This document shows, piece by piece, positions 22,387-34,000 of a stretch of DNA of 64,000 nucleotides. The stretch is from NCBI RefSeq assembly GCF_032118995.1, contig NC_092648.1:19124450-19188449 (forward strand), written 5' to 3'. The stretch is from Asterias amurensis. Its lineage: Eukaryota > Echinodermata > Asteroidea > Forcipulatida > Asteriidae. The translations under genes were made by a program, and so were the position numbers. Every line of letters begins with the position of its first letter. The first letter of the stretch is position 1. Under the pieces are notes generated by a model that made no database searches, was not told the origin of the DNA, and was given only the letters and a program-made list of their open reading frames with translations.

Positions 22387-23190
22387 GATGGGCCTTGGTT
22401 GATACCGATCACAGGAGGTTGCTTGAAGAGTAAACTGTCTTGAATGTTGTGTTGTGACCGCACACGTTAATTAAACTGAAATGAAGACAAAAGTTTGGTT
22501 CATAAAGAAATACAAACCAAAGTACTTCTCTCTTTGGCCTGACAGTCTATCACTGCATCAGTAATTAGGAGGGTTGGTAAGCACTGTGACATTAACCTAC
22601 AGTACACCATCATTCAATAGAATGATGTGTTACTATGATTCTCTATTGAGCATGTCTAGTCTGTATGTAATCTACAATGTATTGTAGCAAACGTTGCATA
22701 TTGTAAACGTATTGTTTGTATCGAATTAAAATAATGTAATTGTAAATTGTAAGTAACTAAACAAAACTAAGGTAAACGAATTATTAGGTGTGCACGTTCG
22801 TTCGGCAGTACGGCATGTGTTTCACAACTCAATCAATGACTGTACAGCACTTGGAGAATTATCTTTTCTTAAAGTTGATCCAGTATTTTAACAGAGAAGA
22901 AGTTATATTCAGAAAAGAGCTTACCACCGTCATCATCCCAAGTACTGCATCTCACCACTACTAGTAGTATACTACACACACTATTATTTGCGCAGCATGC
23001 AGACAGCATAAAAACTAGTGAATGGTGCTTTTCTGACAATAGAGGGCCTCCTTCTGAAAATGCAAACAACAACACCACCACCACCAGGCAGGCAGAAAGT
23101 GTGCACCACACACTCAGTACAGCAGGCAAGCTAAAAGTGTTGCACAATTCCACTAACCTCTCCCCTACCCTGGCTCTGATAAAAGAGAAA
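22387..23190. promoter_or_regulatory. Bidirectional intergenic region DMAC2 / CCS
   Basis: The two start codons are 804 bp apart in divergent orientation. No TATA element or CpG cluster stands out. A CACCACCACCACC-type run lies at about 23075. 5'UTR limits cannot be seen. Confidence 0.5.
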
Positions 23191-26100
23191 ATGACAACTC
23201 CAGTGAAGGTAAGAAGTAATTAAAAGTACCAAATAACGAAACAAGCAGCAAATACAAGTATAAATTACTAAGCTAGACAACTTTTTCAGGCCTAGAATTT
23301 CATCTTATTATCTTCTTCACTCAGCAGTTCAGTGTATGTAACTGTAGTTAAAGTTGTGAGATTTATTTTTGATAAGTTATATTTTAAAAATTGGGAAATA
23401 TTTCTATCATATCCAACTTCCAGTTTCAATTGCTTAGGGATTTTTTTAAATATTTGTTGATGTTGGACTTAATTTCCCTCTTCTTTTGGAGAGGAATTTG
23501 TATTGTAGCTAATTTAACTTTAACTTAAAAAGTTGAGTGCTAATTATATTACCTTAAAAAGCTGAAAATTAAAGCAGAGTTTTTAGTTGACGGCCCTTGA
23601 TCAGCCATCTCAGCCCTCGGTAGCCCGAAGGAATGTCGCAGTTTGCTAAATAGCATTTTCAAGATCAATGTGGATCCGAAAGTGGCAAAAGCTGAAAAAT
23701 AGTGAAAAACTCATTACACATTTTGCATGACGTCGATACAAAAACAAAAAAGGATAAAACGCTCCCTGAGCAATAAACTCCAAAGGGCAAATAAGAATAT
23801 TTATTTTGCATCAAATATGACATTTCAGACATAAATATTACAAGGGATGTTTTTTATCATCATTAGACCGTGTAAGTTTTATGTAAATCTGTGATTTTCA
23901 CGATTTTTGTTCCTTACCAATTCTGTAACGTCCCTCTAATTTATAAAAATAAAGTAAAATAAACAAGTGGAATAATTCCTGACTTTTATTTCTGTTTTAA
24001 GGTTGAATTTGCGGTGCAGATGACATGTCAGAAATGTGTTGATAGCATCAAGAATACACTTGAAGGAGTTAATGGTAAGTTTTCAACAAGATTTTAACAC
24101 TAATGATGTGATTCACAGAATCTCTAGTTGACAAGAAGAGTCAGGGTTTTTCTCCCATCAAGTTAGCGTATTTTTTAGGGTGATACACACAAATTGAGAC
24201 TGATTTTGCAAAACAAATGTTATACATTTTCTACTTCAGATCAAAATAAAATAAAAATATCTAAAAAATATGACCATATATTGAATGCTCCAGATTGCCT
24301 GGGTAAGGCTTTTAAAACCAAGATTTAAACATCAAGTAGGCAAAGAAAATAAATTTCCTGGCAATTTTGCTTTCAACATGAGTGGTTCCAAAACAATTTT
24401 TTACTCAAGTTTTAATAACTCTTTATTAAAACGGTTGTTTTTGTTTTCTTTAGGTGTGTCGTCTCTCGACATAAACCTGGCCCAGGAGCAAGTGATTGTC
24501 GAGAGCATCTTACCGTCGTCTCAGTTATTGGAGCTACTTGAGTCCACTGGGAGGAGGGCCCTCATTAAAGGGCAAGGGGTTTCTACTGGTAAGATTATCC
24601 TAGCAGCTTGATCAAATCAGTTTACAAGACTGTTGTCTCTCGTCATCAGGCATCCTAAAGCCTTCTCAACTCAATTGGGAGCATACAACTTTTGTTTATA
24701 TTAGCGCTAAGGGGCTTATTCAACATTCATACATGCTCAAGACAGTTTACCTCCACTTCGTCTTAGTAAAATTATAAAGAACCAGGCCTCGGCAGGTTTA
24801 AACCAATAGTTGAAAACCTCTTCACCACACATTGATTTCCTTATTAAAACCATACAAGCTCTCGTTTTTTTTGTTTAAAGAAGCAAGTTGTGGGTTAAGT
24901 GTCTTGTCAAGGACACAAGGTGTCATGACCAGGATTCGAACCCACACTGATGACTGGGCCATCAGAACTTGTGTCTGGTGTGCGCTAGAGCGCTACATGC
25001 CACGATTGTAGGCATACACTGGGCCAAGTTTCATTGAATGGCTCAAGCACAAAAAGTAACTAAGCGCAGGAAAGTTCTGCTTACCAGAATAAGGTAACCA
25101 GAGGACTACCATGATATCACTTGTACAATTTGTGACTGGTATCCTGCTCATTTCTGCTAAGCAGCAAATTGTTAAAAACTATTTTGTGCTTTTAAAAGCA
25201 ACTCTATGAATTTGGACTTTTAGGTTTCTTCAATCATGGATTTATGTTATACTTGATATTGTATGTGACCCTTCTCTCGAGTTTGGTTTCTTATGATTAA
25301 TCTCTCTTTTTGTGATTTTTCAAAAGATAAACATCTTGGTGCAGCGGTGTCAATTTTAGACACTCCCCACGATGGTCCTATCAGAGGGGTTATCCGAATG
25401 CTTCAATTGGCCAATAACAGTTGCATCATCGAGGGAACGGTTGATGGTCTTACACCAGGTGCACACGCATTGAATATTCATGAGTATGGTGACCTCTCTG
25501 ATGGATGTAACAGGTAGGTCATGGTGAAATTTACATAACTGAATAAGGACATATAGTGTCATGACCAGGATCAGAACTTGTGTCTGGTGTGGGCTAGAGT
25601 GCGACTTAACTGAATAATTTATTACTCTGCACACCTGTCAAAAAACAATTGTCGACGACAAATTCTTTCTGCTGATACGCTCAAACTTTCATGAAACCCC
25701 ACCTCTTTAAGTTTTACTTTGTAATAACTAATTGTTATCGTTAATTGTTGAATGACTTGTTGTTTTTTACTGCTTTTTATGTGGATTTTTAATTGTGCAG
25801 CACTTTGGGATTTCAACATTGTTATTGTCATTACTATGATGAGCACCCATATGTGGCGGTTACCAGGGATTTATAAGGAGCTCTCATTATCGTTATCGTT
25901 ACAGGTTTTCGACCATATTGAATGGTCAGTCAGCAGGAATGTTAAATGTCTTGATAATATTAATATAATGAATTAATTATTCAATTTTTGTGAATTATCC
26001 TTTCTGTCATTTAAGATAGAAATTGTTTGTGTATTTCCTTAAGTTTATGTTTTACATTTGGTCATAAACCAAATTACATTTAGTCATAAACCAGATTCCT

Positions 26101-28271
26101 TTAAACTATTTGAAAAACATTTAACTACACATTGTTACTTCAGACTTGAACCTTTTGTGAAATGATATCGTTCTAACTTTTATTCTAACACAGTTGTGGG
26201 ATGCATTTTAATCCGACCAACTCAAGACATGGAGGTCCTTCTGATGAGGAAAGGGTAAGTTTTCATTTATTCTTTTAGTGGGTCACCTTCAGAACTTGCA
26301 GGAAAATATTTTAAGTGTAACATTTTAAGTTTAAAAGTTGAGCAGTGATCTCAGCCCAATTTCATGGCACAGCGTTTTTGACCCTAGTAGAGGATTTCTC
26401 AAAGGCTCTGCTAGGGTCTACACGTCAGACCATTTTGAAAGCATTTTTTGCATTTATACATAGGTCCTTTTGTTGTGGAGCAGTTTGCAACAGATACTTC
26501 TATTTTGTCAATTATTTTAGTTATTCTCTGGAGCTAATAACTTGTTCTATGATACATTTATTTATTATACACTATTTTAGTTACTTTCTGGAGCTAATCT
26601 TTTATTGTAACTTATTTTCAGCATTATGGAGACCTTGGCAACGTAGTGGCTGATGATAACGGACGTGCTGTATTTCGCATGGAGAATGACAGGGTGCAGG
26701 TTGGTCACAGATTGAAGTATTTCACTGGCTTCATAACAAGGATCAAATTTAATAAGACTTGAGTCTTTTCAAAGTCACATTTTGAAACTTGACACAAAGT
26801 TTCTGATTGGCTCATTGGAATATGGTGTGACTAAACCAATGGTAATAACAATAATGACAATAATCCATCTTCTGATTGGCTCATTGAAATGTAGGTATGG
26901 GATGTGATTGGTCGGTGTATGGTGATGCACAGTAAAGGAGATGATTTAGGCCAAGGTGACTCACCAAACTCAAAAGAAGATGGCAACAGTGGTCCAGGGT
27001 AAGTTGGAATGCTAAATATGATACCAGCCATAAGAACAAGTTTAAAGGCAAATTATACCTTTGTTTTTTAGTCATTTGTAGGCTTCTAAATAAAAGTTGT
27101 TATTGCCATTTAGTTTAACCCTTAGCACGCTGCAGGTTGTACACACAGTATTCCCCTGGTGCTGAATTTCCTGCGTGGCGCTACTAAAATGCACATACAT
27201 TTTTCCTCAAGACTTTTACTATGTGAAGAAAGTGTTTTGGGCTAATTTGCAAAATAAGCTTTTTACTCAGTATTTTATTCCCCATCTAATGCAGTAAACA
27301 TTATGGGTTTTGGATAAAGAATGACAGAGATACGCTTATTTCATTACCACTATTCTATCACCGGCCGCCAAGCCCAGTTGCTGTCGATTTTCATCGGTGC
27401 AATCGACCGATCCAGACCCATCACTGCTGCCGGCAGACCCAGTGTTGTGTTCATGTACATCGTTATCGTTGACAAGTACACAGTACACGTACACAGTACA
27501 CATACACAGTACACATACAGCATTTTCAACACATCAGAATCTCTCGAAAAAAGCTCTTCAAAGTTTAGTTCTCCGGAGTCTGAGTCCTGAAAAATTTCCA
27601 GAAATGCTGCATGGACGTCCATTGTGTCCGCCTTTTGTCTTAGTGTTCAGCTTTTTGATCGGAAATTGTGAGAAAATTTGGGACAAAAGACCGGGTTTTT
27701 ATTTGATGAAATATCGTTGCATACATGTACAGCTAGATACATGCAGCTGGATGAGAGTCAGGGGTCAATAGTTTCCCAGAATTTCTCATCTATTTACTTG
27801 CAGTACTGCTGGGCGACTGGAGTCGCCGACAGCGCGCAGGGAATAAACACGCTCGGCGACTGTGGTCGCCGATAGGGTGCAAAGGGTTAAGAGTGACACC
27901 TTTCCTTTTATAAGAATTTGGGTAATAATACACTCTATAGGGCTGAATATTTCTGCATGTTTGTTTTTCTCTTTCTTACCATTATGATTATTTCTGTCAC
28001 CAGGCTTAACTAATACATTTGGACAGTTTTAGAAATGGGGTCAGTGAACAGTATTGGGTCAATGTTTTATGTTTTTCTTGCAATTTATAGAATGTTACTG
28101 TTTTGCTTACTTCAAAGGGTTGCCTGTGGAATCATAGCTAGGTCAGCAGGTCTCTTTGAGAATGTCAAAAAGATCTGTCAATGTGACGGCGTGTCTCTCT
28201 GGGATGAAAGGGATGTACCTCTGGCTGGACCTAGCCGGCAACAACACCAGCAGAAACAGAGTCATTTATAA
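23191..28271 (+). CDS. CCS: Copper chaperone for superoxide dismutase
   Basis: Eight exons, 23191-23208, 24002-24074, 24454-24588, 25327-25513, 26194-26254, 26622-26699, 26895-26998 and 28118-28271, give 269 aa (human 274). Domain I (1-75) is an HMA-like copper domain with MTCQKC. Domain II (80-225) is SOD1-like: HFNPTNSRHGGP and RHYGDLGNV keep the zinc ligands. The loop reads NIHEYGD where SOD1 has HVHEFGD, and the last copper ligand position is VWDVIGR, so the copper site is not enzymatic. Domain III has the CQC motif (ICQCDG) that hands copper to SOD1 and forms its disulfide. It acts in cytosol and intermembrane space. The first coding exon is only 18 nt. Intron 7 carries a piggyBac-like element. 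The gene is head-to-head with DMAC2 and tail-to-tail with KLHDC2. Confidence 0.97.
24881..25010. repeat. Dispersed repeat (TCAAGGACACAAGGTGTCATGACC type)
   Basis: TGTCAAGGACACAAG, CCAGGATTCGAACCC and TGTGTCTGGTGTG recur at 25551-25600 and 35946-36165. It contains a B-box-like word and lies in CCS intron 3. Confidence 0.5.
25020..25230. mobile_element. Diverged GGGCCCAATTT-family element
   Basis: It begins TGGGCCAAGTTTCATTGAAT, holds TCTGCTTACC and GCTAAGCAGC words in opposed arms and ends CAACTCTATGAATTTGGACT. It is a weak relative of 37025-37278. Confidence 0.45.
26395..26515. repeat. Dispersed repeat (CTCTGCTAGGGT type)
   Basis: Same ordered words as 18985-19105. It lies in CCS intron 5. 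Confidence 0.5.
27115..27890. mobile_element. piggyBac-like non-autonomous element, 768 bp
   Basis: TTAA lies at 27115-27118 and 27887-27890. The ends CCCTTAGCACGC and GGGTGCAAAGGG are imperfect inverted repeats of the CCCTT(T/A)GCACGC type known from piggyBac elements. Inside are a TACACAGTACAC microsatellite (27476-27518) and GGCGACTGGAGTCGCC-like palindromes near the right end. No transposase is visible. It lies in CCS intron 7. Confidence 0.8.
27476..27518. repeat. TACACAGTACAC microsatellite
   Basis: About three and a half copies of a 13-14 bp GTACACAGTACACAT-like unit, inside the piggyBac-like element. Overlapping open frames here are repeat artefacts. Confidence 0.7.
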
Positions 28272-28560
28272 CTAGAATTAAGCCCTTTTCACACGACGAA
28301 AAAAAATTCTCATGATTGTAATATATTTCAAAATTAGCTTCATGTGAGAGGACAGCAACTATTATGCATGTTCTACATTCCTTGCAAAATCTCAAATAAT
28401 GGGACATTTTGTAGCAAGTATTGACCTATGACAAGAACTTAGGCTAGCAGAATTTGTTCGCAACTGAAACGATCAGTTGTTTATGTTGGGCGTTCCTTTC
28501 AAAATTGATCCTTGTGGTTTCAATCACTGAGCAGTTTTGTCCCATCCTATTTGTTATATT

Positions 28561-28812
28561 GGGTGCGTTCGTTTAGCTTACCTGGGTCATCCCCGGTCTG
28601 GCCCCGGGCGTTCAAATAACTTTTGATGTCATTCCAGGGGCTCACCAAGGTAAGCCCCCAGTGCCCTGCTTGTGGATCGGGTCACTTGGGGGCTGGCCCC
28701 AGGTAAACGACGTCACTACGAGAGCGGTGAGTGGTCGTTTGTTTAGCTCTTGTCAGGGGCTCACCCGAGTGAGCACCGCAGGGTAGACCCAGGAAGCTAA
28801 ACGAACGCACCC
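28561..28812. mobile_element. MITE with GGGTGCGTTCGTTTAGCT ends
   Basis: The 18-bp left end GGGTGCGTTCGTTTAGCT is the exact complement of the right end (28795-28812). The GC-rich interior contains repeated GGGGCTCAC words. The ends resemble hAT-type MITEs. A target duplication could not be defined. It lies in the CCS 3' flank. Confidence 0.75.
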
Positions 28813-29945
28813 ATTGTATACAAGACCACATCAAGCATCGTGCGCTTCAGTACGAAACTGCCCTCTCACATTGGATGTCAGAATACAAACTTGGTACAAT
28901 TTATTCCATCTTATAGTGTATCCTCCAATCATTTGACAAAAATCAGTTTGTTGCAAATAATTAATTTTTGCATACAATGGGGATTATTATTTTTATTTCC
29001 TGAAAGCATTCAACTCTGCTTCACCTCGCTGAGAAGCCATCATTGAATTTTGGAGATTTCAACCCTTGAAAATATTGTCATCGTGAATTTTGTAATTATT
29101 AATTTGTTTTTATAATATTGGCTGCAATCATGTCTGCTAATCTGTCTTTGTATCTAAGACTATAAACTCAATGGTTCTCTCAACAGTATGATCACCATAT
29201 GCATCATGTTTATTATGTTTTAATGGCTGTAATTGATTTGCATTTATTTTACGACTATCAAGAATTGAGCCCATGATGACGTCAGTCGTACAACAAACTG
29301 ACCCATGGTGCACCACATTCACAGCCAAGACTCCATATTTGGAGAAAGTCACTGTTTATAAGATGAATGTTTTGGGGTTTTTTCAAAAACCAATTTGCAA
29401 AATTTAGAGTTTTTTTTTACCAATAAGTCATTTCCTGGAAACAATGACTATTAATTTCTGTACATCATCACAAAAGCCACAGATATTGGTTCTATTGTTC
29501 ATTTGTTTAATCAAACTTTTTCAGCAAAATATCATGAAACATAAAATTTGTTTTGCTTTTAGAAATTGGGATGCTATGCTAACATAGGAAACATTGGAAA
29601 ATTTCATATCCGAGCATGACCTTTATGTGAATGGAAGTAGGTTAAATCTTGCGGCCATTGTGGCATTTTTGTTTCAAGCTGCTGATGGCCGCTATGGTCT
29701 CAAATGGGGAGAAGACTAATAAGGAAACCAAACCTCCAAAGCTGAGTAAGATGGGCCTTAGCCTTACACAGTGTGTTCTTTATTGACGTTATAGTTGGCT
29801 TTGTGGAAACCATTCATTCGGGGCAAGTTGAGATTAACATATGATTTCCATGATAATACCAAACATCTCCTTGTGTTTCGTATAACAATTATTGTTCTTT
29901 AATTGTTCTGATGCAGCAATTTAAGGAAAATTTGAGCCAGATATT

Positions 29946-30002
29946 TTTATTATTTGTATTTGTATAAAAAAGGATAATAGGAAATAAATGGTATACAATA
30001 AA
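29946..30002. terminator. Opposed poly(A) signals of KLHDC2 (-) and CCS (+)
   Basis: Minus-strand AATAAA is at 29951-29946; plus-strand AATAAA is at 29983-29988 and 29997-30002. If used, CCS and KLHDC2 mRNAs overlap at their 3' ends by some tens of bases. Confidence 0.4.
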
Positions 30003-30761
30003 TATATACATTATGTACAAATGATAATATTAGCATTTTTGTGTGTGCATTTTGCTTTGAGTTTCAACCAGGAAACTATCACGCCTCATGTTTATGACAA
30101 AGTCTTATGTCACTTCATAGTCTTGAAGTCAAGACGGTAGTTGTTAAGCGCGGTGCAGTTACGGGGACAGTACACACACCCTTGATCCCATGCACTACCT
30201 ACCACTGTTGCATGAATGATAATCGCACCGCATGAACCGCAGAATGTGTGTATGGGGGCAGCGATAACGACTTGTCATCAAGTCTAGTCACTACATAGTT
30301 CAAAGGGTTTCTAAACAATGTCCTCTTCAAAAAAAAAAAAAAAAAAAACTGAAGGCTACATCACCCTAACATAGGGCAAGTAAACCACTTATTTTTTAGA
30401 AGAAATTGATTTCTATTCCTCCTGTTTGAAAAGAAACATTTAAAAGTGGCCATCGAAACTTCATGTAGAAAGATGATCAGAGCATACCGATTGAGACAAT
30501 GGTCGTTGACCACTGGCTCTTTTCAGAACCAACTCTACTCAAAAGAGATTAACACGTGGTGCTTTGGCAAACCTCAGCTGATTATACAACCACCATGCAA
30601 AGTTTCAAATCCTACTTTTTTGTCTAGAAAGGCACTGGATAAAATTGTTTAAAAGAAAACATTATCGGGCATATTCAACTATTTTTTCAAAATTTAGCGA
30701 CGATATGAAATGCACCAACAAAATCTACACAAAATGAAAAGCTTGTCATGAACATTCCATG

Positions 30762-30953
30762 ACCCAATTTCATGAAGCTGCTCAACAGAAAGTACTGCTT
30801 AGAAAAAAGTTCCTTGTTGAGCCAAACATGAGAAGAGCTCCAGTTGCAACAATGTAAAAATGTTGGAATTTTGGCAGGTAACCAGTCTCTATTACGCATG
30901 ATTTTTTGTTCTTAGGAAGTTTTTATGATTACAGCTTTTACGAAATTGGGTTT
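30762..30953. mobile_element. GGGCCCAATTT-family element, diverged
   Basis: The left end ACCCAATTTCATGAAGCTGC and the right end ACGAAATTGGGT are opposed. The interior holds GCTTAGAAAAAAG. It lies in the KLHDC2 3' flank. Confidence 0.5.
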
Positions 30954-31026
30954 GTGTGAGTCGCAGGACTCAATCATGGTATAAATACTCCATCATGGTA
31001 TAAAAAGTACTAGTGAGAAACTGGCG

Positions 31027-34000
31027 TCATAAGCTACGAGGTCTTGATCTGAGGTTGTAATCGTGGCTTTTGGAGCTCTCTGGCGATAAACTGTGTAGAC
31101 GTAGCTCTACCTTCCGTTGTAGTAACGTCGGCAGAGAGCTGAGTTCACTCTCCAGTACATCGATATCACTGACGATGGCCTCTATGCTGAGTCTGTAAAT
31201 AGAAAGGAGAATGAGTATTTCCTTCTGCAGGTTTCTGCCGTAGACTTCTGTAGTGGTGGAAAAATGTTTCCCTGAAACCATTGTAAGATGGATCAGTTTC
31301 ATGGTAGATCCTCAAATCGAAAGAAATGCTCAAAACTGATGGCTTCAGATAAAAATTTAAAATGCGTAGTGGTCAGAAACAGGAGATTTATGAGAATCCT
31401 GAGTGCCAGGCGGGTTTTCCGACACCGACCACTGTGTGCAGAACCCTGCTTATGACAGAGGTTTTGTATGGTCTTTTTGTGGTTCTAGAACCAATTGGTC
31501 AGCAACTTCGAAAGTGACTTTCTACCGCTATTGGCTTTTCCTGCCAGGGTTCTTTGTTTTCCATTCTGCTGGTTTTGTCAACCACCCCTGCTGGAGCTTG
31601 TTTCCTGCATTGATCAGTACTTTGCTAGGTCTTTTTATATTGTTGTATTCTTCTTAAAGGAACACGTTGCCTTGGATCGGACGAGTTGGTCTATGAAAAG
31701 CGTTTGAAATCACTTGTTATGAAATGCATATAGTTAGAAAGATGTTGTAAAAGTAGAATACAATGATCCACACAAGTAGCATTTAACATTGTACGGTTTT
31801 CATTTTACGTCGCGGACTAACACGGTCGGCCATTTATGGGAGTCAAGTTTTTGACCCCCATAAATGGCCGACCGTGTTTGTCGACGAGGTAACACGAAAA
31901 CCACGCAATTTCGAGGCATATTTGTGTAGATCATTGTATTCTACTATGACAACATCTTTCTAACCATACCAATTTTATAACAAACGGTTACAGGACGCTT
32001 TTCAAAGACCAACTCGACCGATCCAAGGCAACGTGTTCCTTTAAAACTATTGTATTGTTTGTTCTTGTAGATCCCTTGATTTGCAATTTGTCGCTGGCGA
32101 ATAAAATGAAATGAAATGGGATATGACTAGTTCAGGCTAAAAGAAGCAAGTACACAATGCATCAGTGAGGGAAAAATAACCGGTAACTTACCTTGAGAGA
32201 CTTAAGGGGCTGAACGAGAGAGTAATGACCTTTCTGGAGTGGACACTTCTCTCTTCAGGGTTTAAAAGATTGTTGCTACATCCTCCGAAGATGACGGTTT
32301 CTCCAACATCTATTCCTTGCACCGCAGTGTGCCACATCCTTCCAAGAAGGGTAACAAAAAAACATGGGTGAGAATCATTGGAAACACTTGAAGACCAAAT
32401 GGCAATATCAGAATAACTATTTGAGGGGCCCAATGTGCAAACTCTTTAACTCACCTTGTTTCTGAGGGTACACTTTTCTGCTGATGCCAGGTTCGACTGT
32501 CAACATCAAATATCCACACGTCATCTGCAACATTGTATATAAATATTTATTCCATAATTGAACAAAATTGAACAGAAATGAACGATCTCTAATGGGTAAA
32601 CATTCAGCTGATGTTAATTTTTTGCAACAAGAATTCTTTTAAACTGCCTTTGGCCGTGGGCTTAGTGATAGGTCTAGTGGTCAGACATCTGCTCTAGCAA
32701 TGCAAAGATCATGGGTTCGAATCCATGTGATTTGCCTGTGGATTTTTTCCAAAGAACCCAGGAAAGTACTGAATATACAGTGATATTGTGAGGGTAAAAA
32801 CAAAATAATAACATTAAATTGATGCTACTTCCGTGAATCACAAAGGGAGTGACCTTTCAAAGCTTTAAGTTGTGTACTTACTGAGGGGTACATTATCTGT
32901 GCTATAGCCACCATAGACTAAGAAATGTCTGTTACTGACTGGTGCCATACAGTGCCATGATCGCCCTACAGGTATCTCACCGGTCACAGGTAAACTACAA
33001 ACAAAAGATAATTACACATCCAGTTGTTAATACATAATTATAAAAAAATGAATGTGGTTAACCGGGTAACTTTTTGTAAGTATTAATCAAATTGTAAAAA
33101 GCAAAAAGTACAAAACAACAGCACAGTTCAGATTGTAGCCTAACTGTGTAGAGGGTGTACCACATTTGTTGCCTTCAAAAACCATTTGAATCATAATGAA
33201 CTGTAGGTACATCTGACATTCTCTTTATTTATTTTTTACTTAACTATATTGTTGATTCTGAGGAGCTGTGTACTTCACAGAGCACCATATAAATGCCTTG
33301 TTTTATTATTACTATCTGCAAGTAAGTTTTAACTGATCATTATAACAGCAAAATTGCCCTGGTTGGTATCAAAAATGGCCTATATTTTGGGTAGAATGTC
33401 TCTATGTGCATTCATGGAGAGATTGAGCCCATTACATTTACTGAACTTAATCAATTTCCAGCATCTATATTTGTGTTTACTAGTTTTATGCACTCTCCTT
33501 TTGAAGTTCTTACAAGACTAAATTTGTATTCTTCCTTGGGTTACTTGCCTTCCACTCCACTTCATAGTGTCAAGATCCAAGAAATGGACGTCATTCAGAC
33601 GATTTTCTTGAAAGCGACCGCCCAAAACGTAGCCTCGATTACCCAGGACAACACAGCCGTGGGCAGCCCTGGGAGAAGGCTGGTTTCTCTGGTAGAAGAA
33701 CAAAAAAAAATGTATCCTTAAAGGTACTGGACAAGTTTGGTAATTACTAGAAATACATAGTAGTATAAAAACTTAATTGGTAACAAGGTACGAATAGCTG
33801 TTGTGAGAAAGAAGATCTCTTTGTAGTAACATAGATATGGAGGTAATCTCTCACTAAAATATTTGAATCTGAGAAAGACTACAGGCTTGAAGCACACAAA
33901 TTTGTGCAAAAAGGGCGTTTTTTCTTTTTTTCTTTTCTTGCACTTTTGATCAATGACCAAATGTTTACAGATATTGTTGTTTTATGCATATGTTGAGATA

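Larger units (their letters stand above)
28272..31026. other. CCS 3' flank and KLHDC2 3' flank (tail-to-tail)
   Basis: No further gene is recognised. It holds a MITE at 28561-28812, opposed poly(A) signals near 29.95-30.0 kb, an A run at 30331-30348 and an element at 30762-30953. Open frames in this interval lack motifs. Confidence 0.45.

Noticed and set aside
27321-27875. Cluster of open frames on both strands in CCS intron 7
   Set aside because: They fall within the piggyBac-like non-autonomous element and its microsatellite, and none looks like a transposase.
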